From Brugia malayi (lineage: Eukaryota; Nematoda; Chromadorea; Rhabditida; Onchocercidae): a DNA stretch of 64,000 nucleotides. The stretch lies in the NCBI RefSeq assembly GCF_000002995.4, contig NW_025062475.1:6762187-6826186 (forward strand), written 5' to 3'. Each line of letters begins with the position of its first letter. Positions within the stretch are counted from its first letter, which is position 1. Below, one piece after another: positions 12,601 through 24,600 of the stretch. Both the position numbers and the translations under genes were made by a program. The notes beneath the pieces are model-generated. The model saw nothing but the letters and a program-made list of their open reading frames with translations, ran no database searches and was not told the DNA's origin.

Positions 12601-15600
12601 AATCGTTCGTTTTTTTACATTAACAAGAACTTTAATTGCAGAAATGATATTAGCTTTCGAAATAAGACTAGATATATTTGCTGTAAAAAATGACAGATAC
12701 ATCACAATTAATCTTTCCTCTTACTAATTGTTCGTTTCTACTCTATCAACTTATACTACTTGTTGAAGCTTCTTGATCCTTTCTAGTTATTTAAAATGAT
12801 TATTTTAATTTCATCACAGATAAGAATTAATTGTGTAGAAAACAAGACAGGACTTTTGTTGCAAATGGTAAGACAGTTCCATGTAAAGCAGTAGACTTCT
12901 GTCTCTTTAAGTGCAAAGGAAAGGAAGAATTCTGCAAACTGTGTTCATTACAAGCTAATCATGCTTATCGAGATTATGAAGTCTATCTGGAGCAGTTCCA
13001 AAGCAAGCAAAACTCTAAGTTTCTCGTTCCACCGTTCCTTCAATCTCTCATTGTTTCGCTATAAATTTTCTGCTCTTTTTCTTCATCAATATCTTTATGG
13101 ATATGGATTCAGATCTTCCAGTCATTTTCTCACTCTTTCATGCATGTACATATATGTACATAAACTTTTCTAAGCTAATACTGTAGAAAGCTGTGTAAAG
13201 GTCACTGTCATAAATTTATGATCATCGATGACATCATGGCCATTTTTTGGTATTTTTCTGATGGTTATTTTGTTGTCTGTTGTAGTGGAAGAAGGTTTAG
13301 AAGTTGCTGTTTTTTCAATTTTTTTATTTCTGTTATTTGAAGTTTGGGCTTTTTGTTTGACACTGTTTTTTTTTTTTTTTTTTTTTTTGGTTGTTTTTAA
13401 TGGTAATTAAATGTCATTTTGACATGTAGAGTTGTCACAGCCACTCAATTTCAGCAGGAAAAACTTATGCCAATTATGTCATAGCTTCTCTTCTATGCTA
13501 TCCTTTTTTTTTTTCTCAATACATTACACATGAATTTTTTCACCTCATTAATTCCAGGTCGAACTACTTTCAGAATACTTCTCCAGATAGTATTAAATTT
13601 CTTAAGGTTTCTTAAAGCTTTCAAAATACTCGATCTTACTACGACACTTTTCTCGAATTCTCTAGTTAATTCTGTTCAATGCTATTTTCTTTCCTTATCA
13701 GTGCTGCCTTACTCTCTCTTCCTTAGTGCAATAAAGTGAATTTTACTGAAAGGTGAATCATAAGATTTCATCATCAGATTATTATCAAGGTTCTCGAGAA
13801 TTCATTTCCATCCCTGTAATTATTTCTAATTTGCTCCGAGCTTTTTCGGGATTAAACATCAATGAACTTTATCCCAGCTTAAGGTCTAATGTAACATATT
13901 CTAAAAGTTTAAGAGCAGATGAATTAATCTCGATGTTTTTTAATATGTATTTTTTATTTTTTCTTACGACAATTATCGGTCTGTATTATCCCTTTGCGTA
14001 CTTTTATGAAGTTTGTGCAAAATGCATTACTAAAGATGACTTTAGACGACCGACTGCAACATAATCTGTTTTGAAATGTGAATGTTACTATGATTTCAAG
14101 AAAGAAAGTTGGAGTAATGAGTCATTATTGTGTTCTTTCACAGAGTGACAAATCTTTGTTTTCTTTAACAGTCCTTTAATTCAGACGTTGTTAAATTTAC
14201 CATTCCATTAAGAGTATAATGAAGCATTTTATTAGCTTGCTACAGTTAGAATTAATTAAGCTATGATGTAATTTGCATATCGCTCCATTCCACTTCTCAA
14301 AAGTGACCTTGACTATTTTGCTGTAGTTTATTTATGCAGTCAGCATATGTTCAATTTAATTATTTGTGCTATTTGTAATTTTCATAAAGAGAGAGACTCT
14401 TCCTATCAAATGGACGCTAAGACATGACGTCTCTCCTCTCCAACTAAAGTTAGCAGTTGCTGCTATCATAAGGTGTTGTTGCTTAACAGCAGGCAAGGAC
14501 CTCCTTTCCACCTCCCCTGTATTGTTTGTCACATGTTTATCATGTTACTATTACCACTAGACCATTCATGTCATGAATCGACGGCCAATTTTAATTTTGT
14601 TAGCAATTAATCTATATCAGATACACTGCTTCTATACACTACTTTCCATCACGTATAACATTCGTTTCTGAGAGCTTCAGGAATATATGAGGAAGGCATT
14701 TATATTCCAACGTTTCTTTCAGTTCAGATGAAATTCTTCCTCGATCTCAGAACATCTTTACTTAGAGTATTAAATCAGTGTAAAAAATGAGGAAGCAAAT
14801 AATTTTTTTGTATTTATAGGCCACTTCTAAATAACTGATTGTTATTAAATTTTTCCTGTTATCGTTAATTTTACCATTTTTTTTTCCAATTTTCTCAAAC
14901 CCTCTTCTCAAGAAAAGATCGAAAAAAAGAAGGCAAAAATGACTCACATCAAAATGATTTTTTTTTTTTTTTTTTTTGAATTTAAAAATATGAAAATAAT
15001 AGGTACAGTGAAAATTTGGAAATAAACCAAATGAATAAAAAAGGAATTTGTCGAGTGAACTTTCTTCTTCCGATCTTCGACGAAAAATGGAATGAAAAAA
15101 GCTTTGCAATTGATCACTTTATGTAATAACAAACATTCGTCCCTTCCCTTTTTTAAAAAAGATTGAAATAGGAAGAGAATGATGAAGAAGAGAGTGATTG
15201 TTTTTTTTTTTGTTCTTAACATTATCCACCACCAGAATGGTCCCCTTCGGGGAATCTGTTTGTTTTGTTGATATAAAGGATGACATTCTGTTCTTCCTTT
15301 TCCTTACACTCTTTAAATTTCACAATTCTATTTATTTTGCATTCAAATGAAGTCATTTATGATCTCTATTGAATTCACATTCATTGTCCGATAATTTTTG
15401 TTTAAATGAGAAAAAAAAATTGGAGTTAAAAGAAAAAAAAAAACTATAAATCGATGTTGCATTCATTTGAAATACTATTTTTCTTTTATATCTTTTAGCT
15501 ATGGCGTATTTCTTGTGATAAATAATAAAAGCATAGGAATTAAATCGATGGTAAAGTTAAATTTGTTTATCTCCATTCATACATTTTTTCCATTTAATTG

Positions 15601-18600
15601 CTACTTTAATTTCATTCGGTACTTCCTTTTGGAAATCGACCAGAACTGGTAGAGTGTTTAATTTTAAGCACTCTTGCTGTAGATCATTCGCACTCAAAAA
15701 TCGGAAAATCGGAGACATAAGCTTTATTCCTCGAAATTAAAAATCCATCTTAATTTCCAAATCAAAAGGTTGTAAAAGAGGTTTTGGGATCAATAATTTT
15801 GTTAACTTTTCCCAAGTTTAAGTTCTACTTTTTTTTTTTACAGTTCGCTGATTTTTTTATTTATAATTATTTTAGCAGAGGAGACAAATCCTTCTAAGCT
15901 TTCAATCTTTCGACTGCTTAGCCTTTTCACAAGATGAATTTTCAAGGAATATAAAATGGCCGCTAAAAATTGGATTAATGGTAGAATTGTTAATGTTAGC
16001 AGTGTTGAAACAAGTCTGAATTCAGTTTGACAAAAGTGGAAGAACTTTGACGAGTAAATTCTTATGGAATTTCATTTCATTTATCATTCTCATAGCTTTT
16101 AGGTTGACCGTTAATAAGAAGAGAATTTACTGTCTCACTTCACTGTCACCATAAAGTAGACATTGCAACGTGTGAGAAATGTTTAAAGCATTTGTTATCG
16201 ATAGGCTTTCAAGCAGCTGCGTCTCGCTTTCAAGCACTAAACGTATTGTCACTTAAGTAATCGGTCATCCATTCGTCCATCTCCAGTATCCACTCGACCA
16301 CTGTCAGTGTGCTGCTCAATCGTGTTCTGATATGAGATGACAAGATAGAGGGTACTACTTCCGAGACTCTTCAACTGGTGGCACTTCATTGTTTACTCAT
16401 CTACGTATGTATGTGTGTGTGTGTGTCTGTGTGTATGTATGTATGTATGCATTTGTCGATGTATGTATATGCGTATGTATGTTTGTATGTGTATGTGTGT
16501 TGTTTATCTATCCTTCATCATCCTTTCCACTTCTCCTCTTTTATTATTTACGTCTCACTATTTATTAATCATTCAAGTAGTCTTTTGAAGGGCGTGTATT
16601 TCATTTTCTTTGTTACTTTCAAATCGCTAGACAAGAATCTTTTGTATGCTACAAAAATTAGAAGGAATGTAATTGAGTAGCATATGTTATGGACATGAAC
16701 ATCTGATCGTTTGATTCTCGGGAGAGACAGTAATGAGAGATTATTTCAAAATCGGATAGAAAATACCTAAAAGATTGAAGACATATTACTTTGTTATTTA
16801 TAGAGCCGATAAAAGGTATAGAATCGATGCTAGTGACGAAGAATTGACTTTATTTTTTTCAAAATATTATTCGAGCTGTAGGAAATTTGTATTGTTGTTT
16901 GACGATTTTTTCTATTCTGTCAATTTCAAAACTTTTGTTGCCAAAAGATACGTTCATTTTTATTCTACCCTCTTTCCTGCGCTCTTGTCTTGATGAGAAA
17001 TTTAATAGATTAATGTAAACCTAAATCCCAATTAATGAGCAGAGATTATCATGCATCGGTTGTGTGTAATACGTATCGATATAACAGGTATGCATTACAT
17101 GAATGGGTTGACAGTCACCAGCATTGCTACTCTTTCTGGCAAGTTCTTGTCACATGTCATTCTTGTTTGATGGCTGTCACGACTAACACTTGTATATTTC
17201 CACTTTGTAATCTCATCCAACTTTACCATTAACTGAGTTAATTTCTCTATTACATTTGCCAAGTCATGTCCTGTGATCCATACACATCACTTTTAAATAT
17301 AACACTCGGAAATTGACAAATTTATTGATAGCGGTATTTCTTTATCTACAAACGAAATGCATATATGTGTATATTTCATATTCACTTTCAAACGATAAAT
17401 TGTCATCAGAGAAAGAGATGAAATGATTTGACACTTTTAAGTTTTGCGGCCGGAAGTGCGATAAATCGTTTATATGAGTCAATCCGTTTGTGGAAAATTC
17501 TGTTAGTTTATTGTAGTTTCTGAGTTTACTGCCATTTGAATTAAGTGAGTTAGTATTAATAATTTGCGGTGGAATACAACCTTAAGTTTTCTTTATCTCA
17601 TATGTAAACGGTTTTTATAATAGCTAACATAATTTCAATTTTATGGGATTTTATCAGTACTAAATTAGTCAGCGAATTTTCTCCATCTTATCAACATATG
17701 TTATATTCATTTACAGTTGAATCTCGGGAGAAGATTGCATAGGTGATGAATTCAGAGATGGTTTTCTGTGTCTTTTCAACTGTCCCTTATCTTTTTTTAA
17801 TTTCAGTAGATAATTTGACAACCTTCAATTAGAACATTTTGTTCCATTTACAAAAGATACTTTTCAAGATGTGTTTGCTCCTCCCTCTCAACTTTCTTTC
17901 GCATTGAATCTACAGTAAACTAATCATTTCTGTCTCCTTTAATGGTTGCCAGTAAATTGAACCATGCGCTCAGATCAATGCACAGTTTTAATTTTTCGTT
18001 GATCGTGAGGTTTTGCGCAACAGTCCGTTAACTACCTTTTAAGGAATTAATTGTTTGAGAAGAAAAGAATTCATTGTAAAAAGGAAGTTAGGTGATTACT
18101 TCATTATCTCCAATTTCCTAACCCCTGAACTTTTTCTGATTACAAATTTATTTTCATTTGCTTCTACATTATCATGCTATATTTTATGTTATTATTAAGT
18201 ATGCTGCAGTACTACCACGCACTACTGAGATTTAGTAGTTTTACAGTGATCAAAATAATGAACTTGAACCAAGGAAGTTGATATTTGATAAAAAAGAGAA
18301 ATTATCAAAAAATATCAAGCGAAGATGATCAGCTCAGCTCTTTTAAATGAGTGGCTAAGATGATGTTCACGGTGACCGGTATATTTTCATCCACGTCGTC
18401 AATACCATCGTCTATTCCATCATCAACGGTACATTGCTACTATTATTACTTATGCTTAGTTTCTAACATCAGTGGATAGATTCATCTCATAAGCATACTG
18501 TTGTACGTTACTTCGTCAGTAGATGAGATATAAACATGGATATCGAGATTACCGTAAGCATTGCTGAGTGCAGATAAATATACTTTTCTGCATTTTCATT

Positions 18601-21600
18601 TAACTGAGGTCTTCCTTTTCAGTATCCAGTCATTCAGTGACCTTTGTTTTTACTTAAGTGCCTTTCCATGTAGTGTAAAATTATCTTTTTACGTTTGAAT
18701 GATGACAAGAAGTGACATTTAATCTTCATTTTTTAAAATTTCTTCTTTCTCTTTCTAGTCAGTGATCGAATCATTTTTCTTACATTCACTGATTTTTTCC
18801 TCATCGCAATAATTGAAGCTTATTATTTTGTATTTATCAGCTAAATGATGATTTATTTCTCACTCACTAACTTGTATTGTTTATTTTAATTTCGTTTTAC
18901 TAATTATTAAGTTATATAACTATGACGTTGCATGCTTTATGTTGGCTTACTTTTTTCAAACTACCAGCGATTGAAGTAGCGCTGCCGAAATATAATCCAT
19001 AAATCAACTTTTTTTGATTTCCTGCTCCAATCATCACACTATTTTGATTTATAATTGCTTGAAGAAATCCCAGAAAAATTGTCTAATATTATTTCGATTT
19101 TTTTTTATCGATCACATTCATATGATCAAAACATATTCAAGGAAATTCTTCATGTTAGTAATTTTAATTTCACGTCCAATAATAGAGTAAAAATAAAGCA
19201 TATAATACATAAATCCTTCCGTTATAATTCTTAAAAATTTCCTCATGTTAAGTATTCTCTTCTGAAAGAGCTTTTTCTAGAAGTTAATTTGCTCTAAATT
19301 GTTATAAAGATGGCTGATTTTTAGGCTCAATGTCGTTCACAGAAGTTGGAAACATCTGATGATATTGTTGATGACACCAAAGAAGTAAATAATAGCATCT
19401 CTTCAAATTCGTCGTTAACAGCTGTTCAACAACCAGTTGATAAAGCGGCAACTTTAGTTGCAACTCCAGTATATTTAAGTAGAGATTCAAGTGAAAACAT
19501 TGAAGGAAGCAGTAAATCGGTACACGGCATCGTTGCGTCACTAATACGAGCAGCGGAAGAGACACATTTTCAGACACCGGATAAACCTAATTCATTGAAT
19601 GTCAGTAATAAAAAGTTTCAACAAGAACAGCCATCTATAACTACTACCACTACAACTGCTTCTGGACGACAGGTACTCCATTATCATTCACATTTTTAAC
19701 TTTTTTTTTCATCACTTTGAGCTTAAAATGAGTAATGGTTGAGAAAAGAATGGCTTATATCATTTTTTAATGTGAAATCTGCGCAATAATTATTCTGCGA
19801 GAAACAATTTAAAAGAAAGAAAACCTCTCGATACTTTGGCACAAATGATAAAATTTAATTTGAGAATATTTTTGAAGTTTCAGTAATATTATGTCTTCAT
19901 TTGAACAAACTGACACTTTTATTTTTCTTTTATTTCTTCATTATTTCCTCATTTCATCGATGTTATTTATTCCTTTGTTTATTAGTTTGGCAAGTGCATT
20001 TCTTTTGTTTATTTTTATAAATGTGCGGAAGAAAATGGTTTCGTCTTAAGTTCAAATAAAATATGAATATGCCTCATAACTTTACTATGAGATTATAATA
20101 GCAGTGTTCAAGTAAAGCATATAAAAAATAAGATGAGAGTGAGCTGAGATTAATGAGATTAATCTAAAATGTTTAATTCAAGCCTTCGAAAAAGACAAAA
20201 CTATTTCTTGGGATTGAAAGGCACGAATAATTTTAATTTGGCAGCTGTTTCGCTATCCTTTTTTGTCCTCGTCAGTTTATATCGTCATATTATATATAAC
20301 ACATATGTTTAGTTTATTTGTTTTTATTGGTAATTCGCGCATAAATCAGTTTGCGACAGTTTTTATTCCTATTTTATTACTTCAAGCGATGCTGGAGGAA
20401 AACATTGATTGGTTAATTTAAATTCAGATTTAAAAGTTAACTCTATGCTTTGGATCATTTTGCTAATTGTGCACCGCCAAACTTTCATTCTCGTTGCCAA
20501 ACAACTTTTCGTGGTTGCACAGTGTTGCAAAATAAATTGTTGAGTTCTATCTTTGAACTTAGCTATATTTTGCAATCCTTTTTTATTTTGAGTCTCATGA
20601 GTTTTACAGTATCTTCTGACCAACTTTTACATATCGAACACGTCATTGATACAAAGTACTACAGTCACTACAGTATTGTAAATCCATACCTGCTGCACGC
20701 ACATGCATAAGCAGTTGTATAGAGTTGCGCATGCACACGTCTTTACATCTACGCCAGTAACATACAATTTCATTTTAAGTTTTTTTTTTATTGGATAACA
20801 CAAGAATTATCCGCTGCTATGAATGTCAGGTTTTGCAAATTGTATTAACCTATGCCTGTGAACTACACTCATCACATTTTCTTCACAAATTCGAAATACA
20901 GTCTAGTAAATGAAACTGAAAATTGTTATTCCTCCTAATTCAGTTACCTTTGAATGATCTCAAGGATTAATTGCTGCAAGATAGTAGCTTAAAAAAAAGA
21001 AAAAAGAAAAGAAGTTTGTCTATTTGAAGTGTAAAAACTTGAAAACTGTTAATTGAAATTCCACTTTTCAAGAAACATTTTCCTTTCTATTGAACAAAAG
21101 GTAACGTTTCCTCTAGTTACTTAAATATTTGAATTGACTTTTTCTTTCCAGTGATTTGGGAATTTATGTACTTTCAAACAGTAAAACAATTTGTTGATTC
21201 GTAGATAAGTGGCAGATATTCGTGTCGAATTTATACTTTCAAAGGAAAAAATTTTTTGCAGGAAATTGGTACTCAGACGAGTCCTTATTCATTATCCAGA
21301 TCTAGTTCCTTCGACTGGATCAACGAATCATCCATTGAGGATCAGTACAGTGAAGAACTGGTCACTGCTTCAACAGAGTCTCCGGGAACTCCCGAGGACC
21401 CTGAATATTCTTTACTGAATCGAATTGTAAGTACTTACTTCACTAGTTCCGTTTGCAACTTTAGTTATTTATTCTGTGCAAATTAATTTGTATAGACAGG
21501 TGATTATAGTTTTATTCTCCATGAAATAAAAATATAAAAATATTATAAGTAAATAAATAAAATTTTTGACGTAAACAAAATCTATGGGCACACAGTTTGC

Positions 21601-24600
21601 ATAACTATCATTCTCATCTTGACAATATTTTAATACAGACGGAACCTTCTCGTATCACTGACAGAGAAATTCAAGGAATGTTGCGCAAAAGTATGGAAGC
21701 ACGTAATAGTCTGCTCGAGGAAAAGAAGACACAGTATGTTTCCTGTTGCACAGAAATTGAAAAAATGATAGGCATTTACTTATATCTATCGTATTCTTTA
21801 ATCTACAGAGCCGAGAATATCAGGTGCAGTATTAAGATAATTCCTCTGATTTGGAAATTTACGTCACAAGGTATAATTTATCTTGCAGATCATCGGAAGA
21901 TATTGATGAAAGTATAGCAATGTTGTTGGAATATGCCGAGGATTTGAATGTTGTTTCAAATCGAGTATTGCATTATCCTGTTATCAGTGAAAATCTTACA
22001 AAGGTTTTTTTTTTTTTTAACATTGATAAATAGTAGCAAATTTGATGCATTTCAAGTGTGGTAGGATTTTTCGTTTATTGTTGCAGCATGCAAACGATAT
22101 TCGAAATAATGATTCAGTTTTGTCACTTGAAATTTCATCCGATATTTCCAGAAATAGGATGCCATCGACGAATAATCAAAATGGTTTGCATCATTTGTAA
22201 TTGTTTGTTTTATTTTAGTTAAGACTTGAAGGCTTATTTTCATTGTGCAATCTTTTCAAGGCTCATTTTATCTCTAGTTACAGATATGTTGATAGTCATT
22301 TATTCATAATAAAGAAATAAAATTTATAAATTATTCTTTGCGACACTACAATTACTTAAAATTTCTCTTTTTATTCTTTTTTGCAGAATTTTCTTTTTGC
22401 TGACGAAACCATGCTATAAAACAAATATTTCCATCCAATTTCGGAATGAAAGAAAAGCTTTTGGGATTGATTTTTACATTTGAAAAAAAAAAAAAGAATT
22501 TTTATTGGAATTCTTAAAAATTACCGAAGCGACAACAAATTCCCATCTTTTGTTTCATTCCTCATATACTTGTTTTTATTTCTTATTCTTTTTTCGGTAA
22601 GTAGTCCATCATTCATTCATTTGCATTCAGACAAAGGTAGACATAGGAATGATTTATAGTGGGTGTTGAATCGTTTGTTTATTGACAGCTAATGGTCATT
22701 CGATATATTCTTTGCATTCCCTCTTTCAGACAATAAGAATTGATACTTCAATAAAAATTGATATAAAGGATTTCAAAAATTTTCAATTTAGGCGAATTAA
22801 GGCACTAAATAGCCTCGGAAGCGGCAACAAATTGAAATATTTTGAGATTCACGCCCTGAGAGTTTCAAAAACAGCTTCGAACTGAGTTCTGTCAAAATTT
22901 CATCTTGCTTTTTCATTTTTTTTTTTTTTTTTTGCTTTTTTAAACATAATAGATCTTTTAAATATTTTTATTGAAATTAAAATCGAATCTGTCTTTTGTC
23001 ACTTTTTGACTGAGGCCGCGGTATAACAAGTTGACAATTCTAAAATATCACATTTGTCTCCACTTCACTTCCCTTCACTGTGATTACTACTAATCATATT
23101 TCTGTATTGTAATCATAAGCAACACTGCTGATGTGATTGCTTATGATACACTGATATAGTTATGTCTCTTGCCGTTGTTTGCTTGCTTTGTCATCATTAT
23201 CACCCCTATTCTAGTGGTTCATTTTTCCTCCTACATAACGCTTTCTACTTTTTCTTTGTGATGATTCGATTCCTACAAAATCTTCGAGGTTAATAATTTC
23301 TTTTACAATTTCTAATTGATCAGTCATGTTTTGTTTTTAAATTTAATTTCATTACATATCTTAAGTATGAATTTGAAGCTGGATAATAAGAGATGGATGG
23401 AATGTATCATTATTTTTCAAGCTAAAATCCAAATAATTAAAAATTACGAATCTCATTTCATTTCTTTAGCAATCAATTTCGATGAACTAAAAAGGAGAAA
23501 AAGGATTGTATTTATTTGTTATGAATTCTTCAATACTTTATAAAATCAATTATTCTCTTACAAAAATTGCTTCCTGCGAAAAAGTCTTTTATTTTCTTTA
23601 AATGCATTTTCTCTTCAGTATAAAAAATTTCTTATTATATTAAATTTTAAAAAAGAGTTGAAAATTATTTTCAACTCTTTTTTAAAGCTAATAGTTCGGT
23701 GAATTGTTTCTTCTCCGTTTTTAATCTAATTTCGATTAAAAATGGAGAAAAAAATTAATAAAATTAAAACGGACTTTTGCATTGCAGAATTCTTCCGACA
23801 TTTTTCATCATCCACGGGTAATAATAATGGTAGTGGTAGTGGTACCATTAGCTTGGCTACTCAACATACATATGTTGGCAAAGGTAATTCACAGGGATCA
23901 ATGAACGGTAGCATATATGACAACGTATCTCATGGAATTAAACAAATTACAACACCTCAGGCATCACTGTTAGCAAATGTCAATGCTACTGCAATCACCA
24001 CCTCTAATATTTCACTTCAGTTATCTGGAAAAGATAACAACAACGGTTTGTTGAATTGAGTTCTTCCAGTTTGCCATAAATTGGAAATGAAATTGTTTTA
24101 CTCGAGTACGAGTAAAACTTATGTCTATCTCCCCGGTTAATTTGCTTGGTATTTTTGAATCTTACTAACATGTGCTTTGGTTTGGAGAAATTAATTTCTG
24201 AAAGTAAATCAGTCAACTGATGAACGAAGAGGATAATCAGAAGATGATGATAAAAATACCGTGTTCAACTGGCTTTGAAAATTTGGTTCTCCAAGATTTC
24301 TTGAACTGTAATCGCTAATAGTTTTTTTGTTACTAAACTTTCTTTTTAATCTGACTTGGATCGCTTATAAATTTAGTTAGTTTTAAAGAACAGAAGTCAC
24401 AAACTATTTGCTTATCTCTATGCACTGCAAAAGTTTACCTGAACTGAAAGTTATTAGTTAATTTTAGCAGCAAACCCAGCACCAATATCGACAAAATTGA
24501 GTCATGGTACTATCTTATCTCATGACCCAAAAATTCCGGACAATTCAGCATCACCGGATGACAATGCTATTTCTCAGCGCGATATTAGTGTTAGCTCTGG

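Noticed and set aside
12831..13064. Cys-rich open frame in the large gei-1 intron
   Set aside because: The peptide looks protein-like (several Cys pairs), but it starts right after a stop, its only upstream AG gives a phase that does not fit the frame-0 exons on either side, and there is no donor or start codon with good context.
13228..13410. Hydrophobic 60-codon frame
   Set aside because: Made mainly by a T-rich tract and a poly-T run; no splice or start support.
14762..15222. Minus-strand frames with Lys and Phe runs
   Set aside because: They follow poly-A/poly-T stretches within the large intron and overlap each other in two frames.
15241..15253. CCCCTTCGGGG hairpin with TTCG-like loop
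   Set aside because: Only three to four pairs and isolated in an intron; likely chance.
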